From positions 1-8,162 of the forward strand of contig CALGBN010000296.1 in NCBI GenBank assembly GCA_937877765.1: a stretch of 8,162 nucleotides of DNA, written 5' to 3'. Under the pieces are notes generated by a model that was given only the letters and a program-made list of their open reading frames with translations, made no database searches and had not been told where the DNA came from. The translations under genes and the position numbers were made by a program. Positions 5,872 to 8,162 of the stretch are shown here, in pieces (position 1 is the first letter of the stretch; the number at the start of each line of letters is the position of its first letter). The stretch comes from Candidatus Bathyarchaeota archaeon (lineage in GTDB: Archaea > Thermoproteota > Bathyarchaeia > TCS64).

Positions 5872-8162
<2,291 letters not shown>

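Overview
The window is archaeal. It encodes ribosomal protein S6e, the archaeal/eukaryotic translation GTPase aIF5B, a two-ring Cdc48 ATPase and PhoU-TrkA_C proteins. Shine-Dalgarno sites match the GGAGGTGA archaeal type, TTG starts are used, and TATA boxes sit at leaderless spacing. aIF5B carries GHVDTGKT and TQQIGA, variants I associate with eukaryotic eIF5B more than with euryarchaeal aIF5B. This suggests a TACK or Asgard-type lineage, but no phylum can be named from sequence alone. By hand count bases 1-240 are about 65% GC and bases 241-480 about 45%.

Layout. (1) 1-1283, plus strand: the 3' end of one PhoU-TrkA_C gene, then two complete ones, each joined to the previous by an identical 8-bp overlap and a TTG start. 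The first complete gene looks chimeric, with a GC-rich N-terminus joined to a moderate-GC remainder at a conserved motif. (2) 1288-3527, minus strand: infB (aIF5B) followed by rps6e, an ordinary translation operon that runs head-on into the PhoU genes with a 4-base gap. (3) 3528-3612: a compact divergent promoter region. (4) 3613-4353, plus strand: a DUF1614 multi-pass membrane protein. (5) 4364-5814, minus strand: two overlapping amidohydrolase-fold genes. The first has a complete metal site and the second has lost much of it. A hairpin plus T-run lies at the operon end. (6) 5872-8162, minus strand: Cdc48 preceded by the tail of a probable Hsp20 chaperone gene.

How the genes fit together. 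Most of the window is core housekeeping: initiation-factor subunit joining, the small ribosomal subunit, and protein unfolding with a small heat-shock partner. The PhoU-TrkA_C genes probably regulate an ion transporter outside the window. The amidohydrolase pair has no identifiable substrate. I see no defence system, CRISPR array, tRNA or mobile element. The two points most worth checking are the compositional chimera at about position 240, which may be an assembly artefact or a real recombination, and the metal-site loss in the second amidohydrolase.
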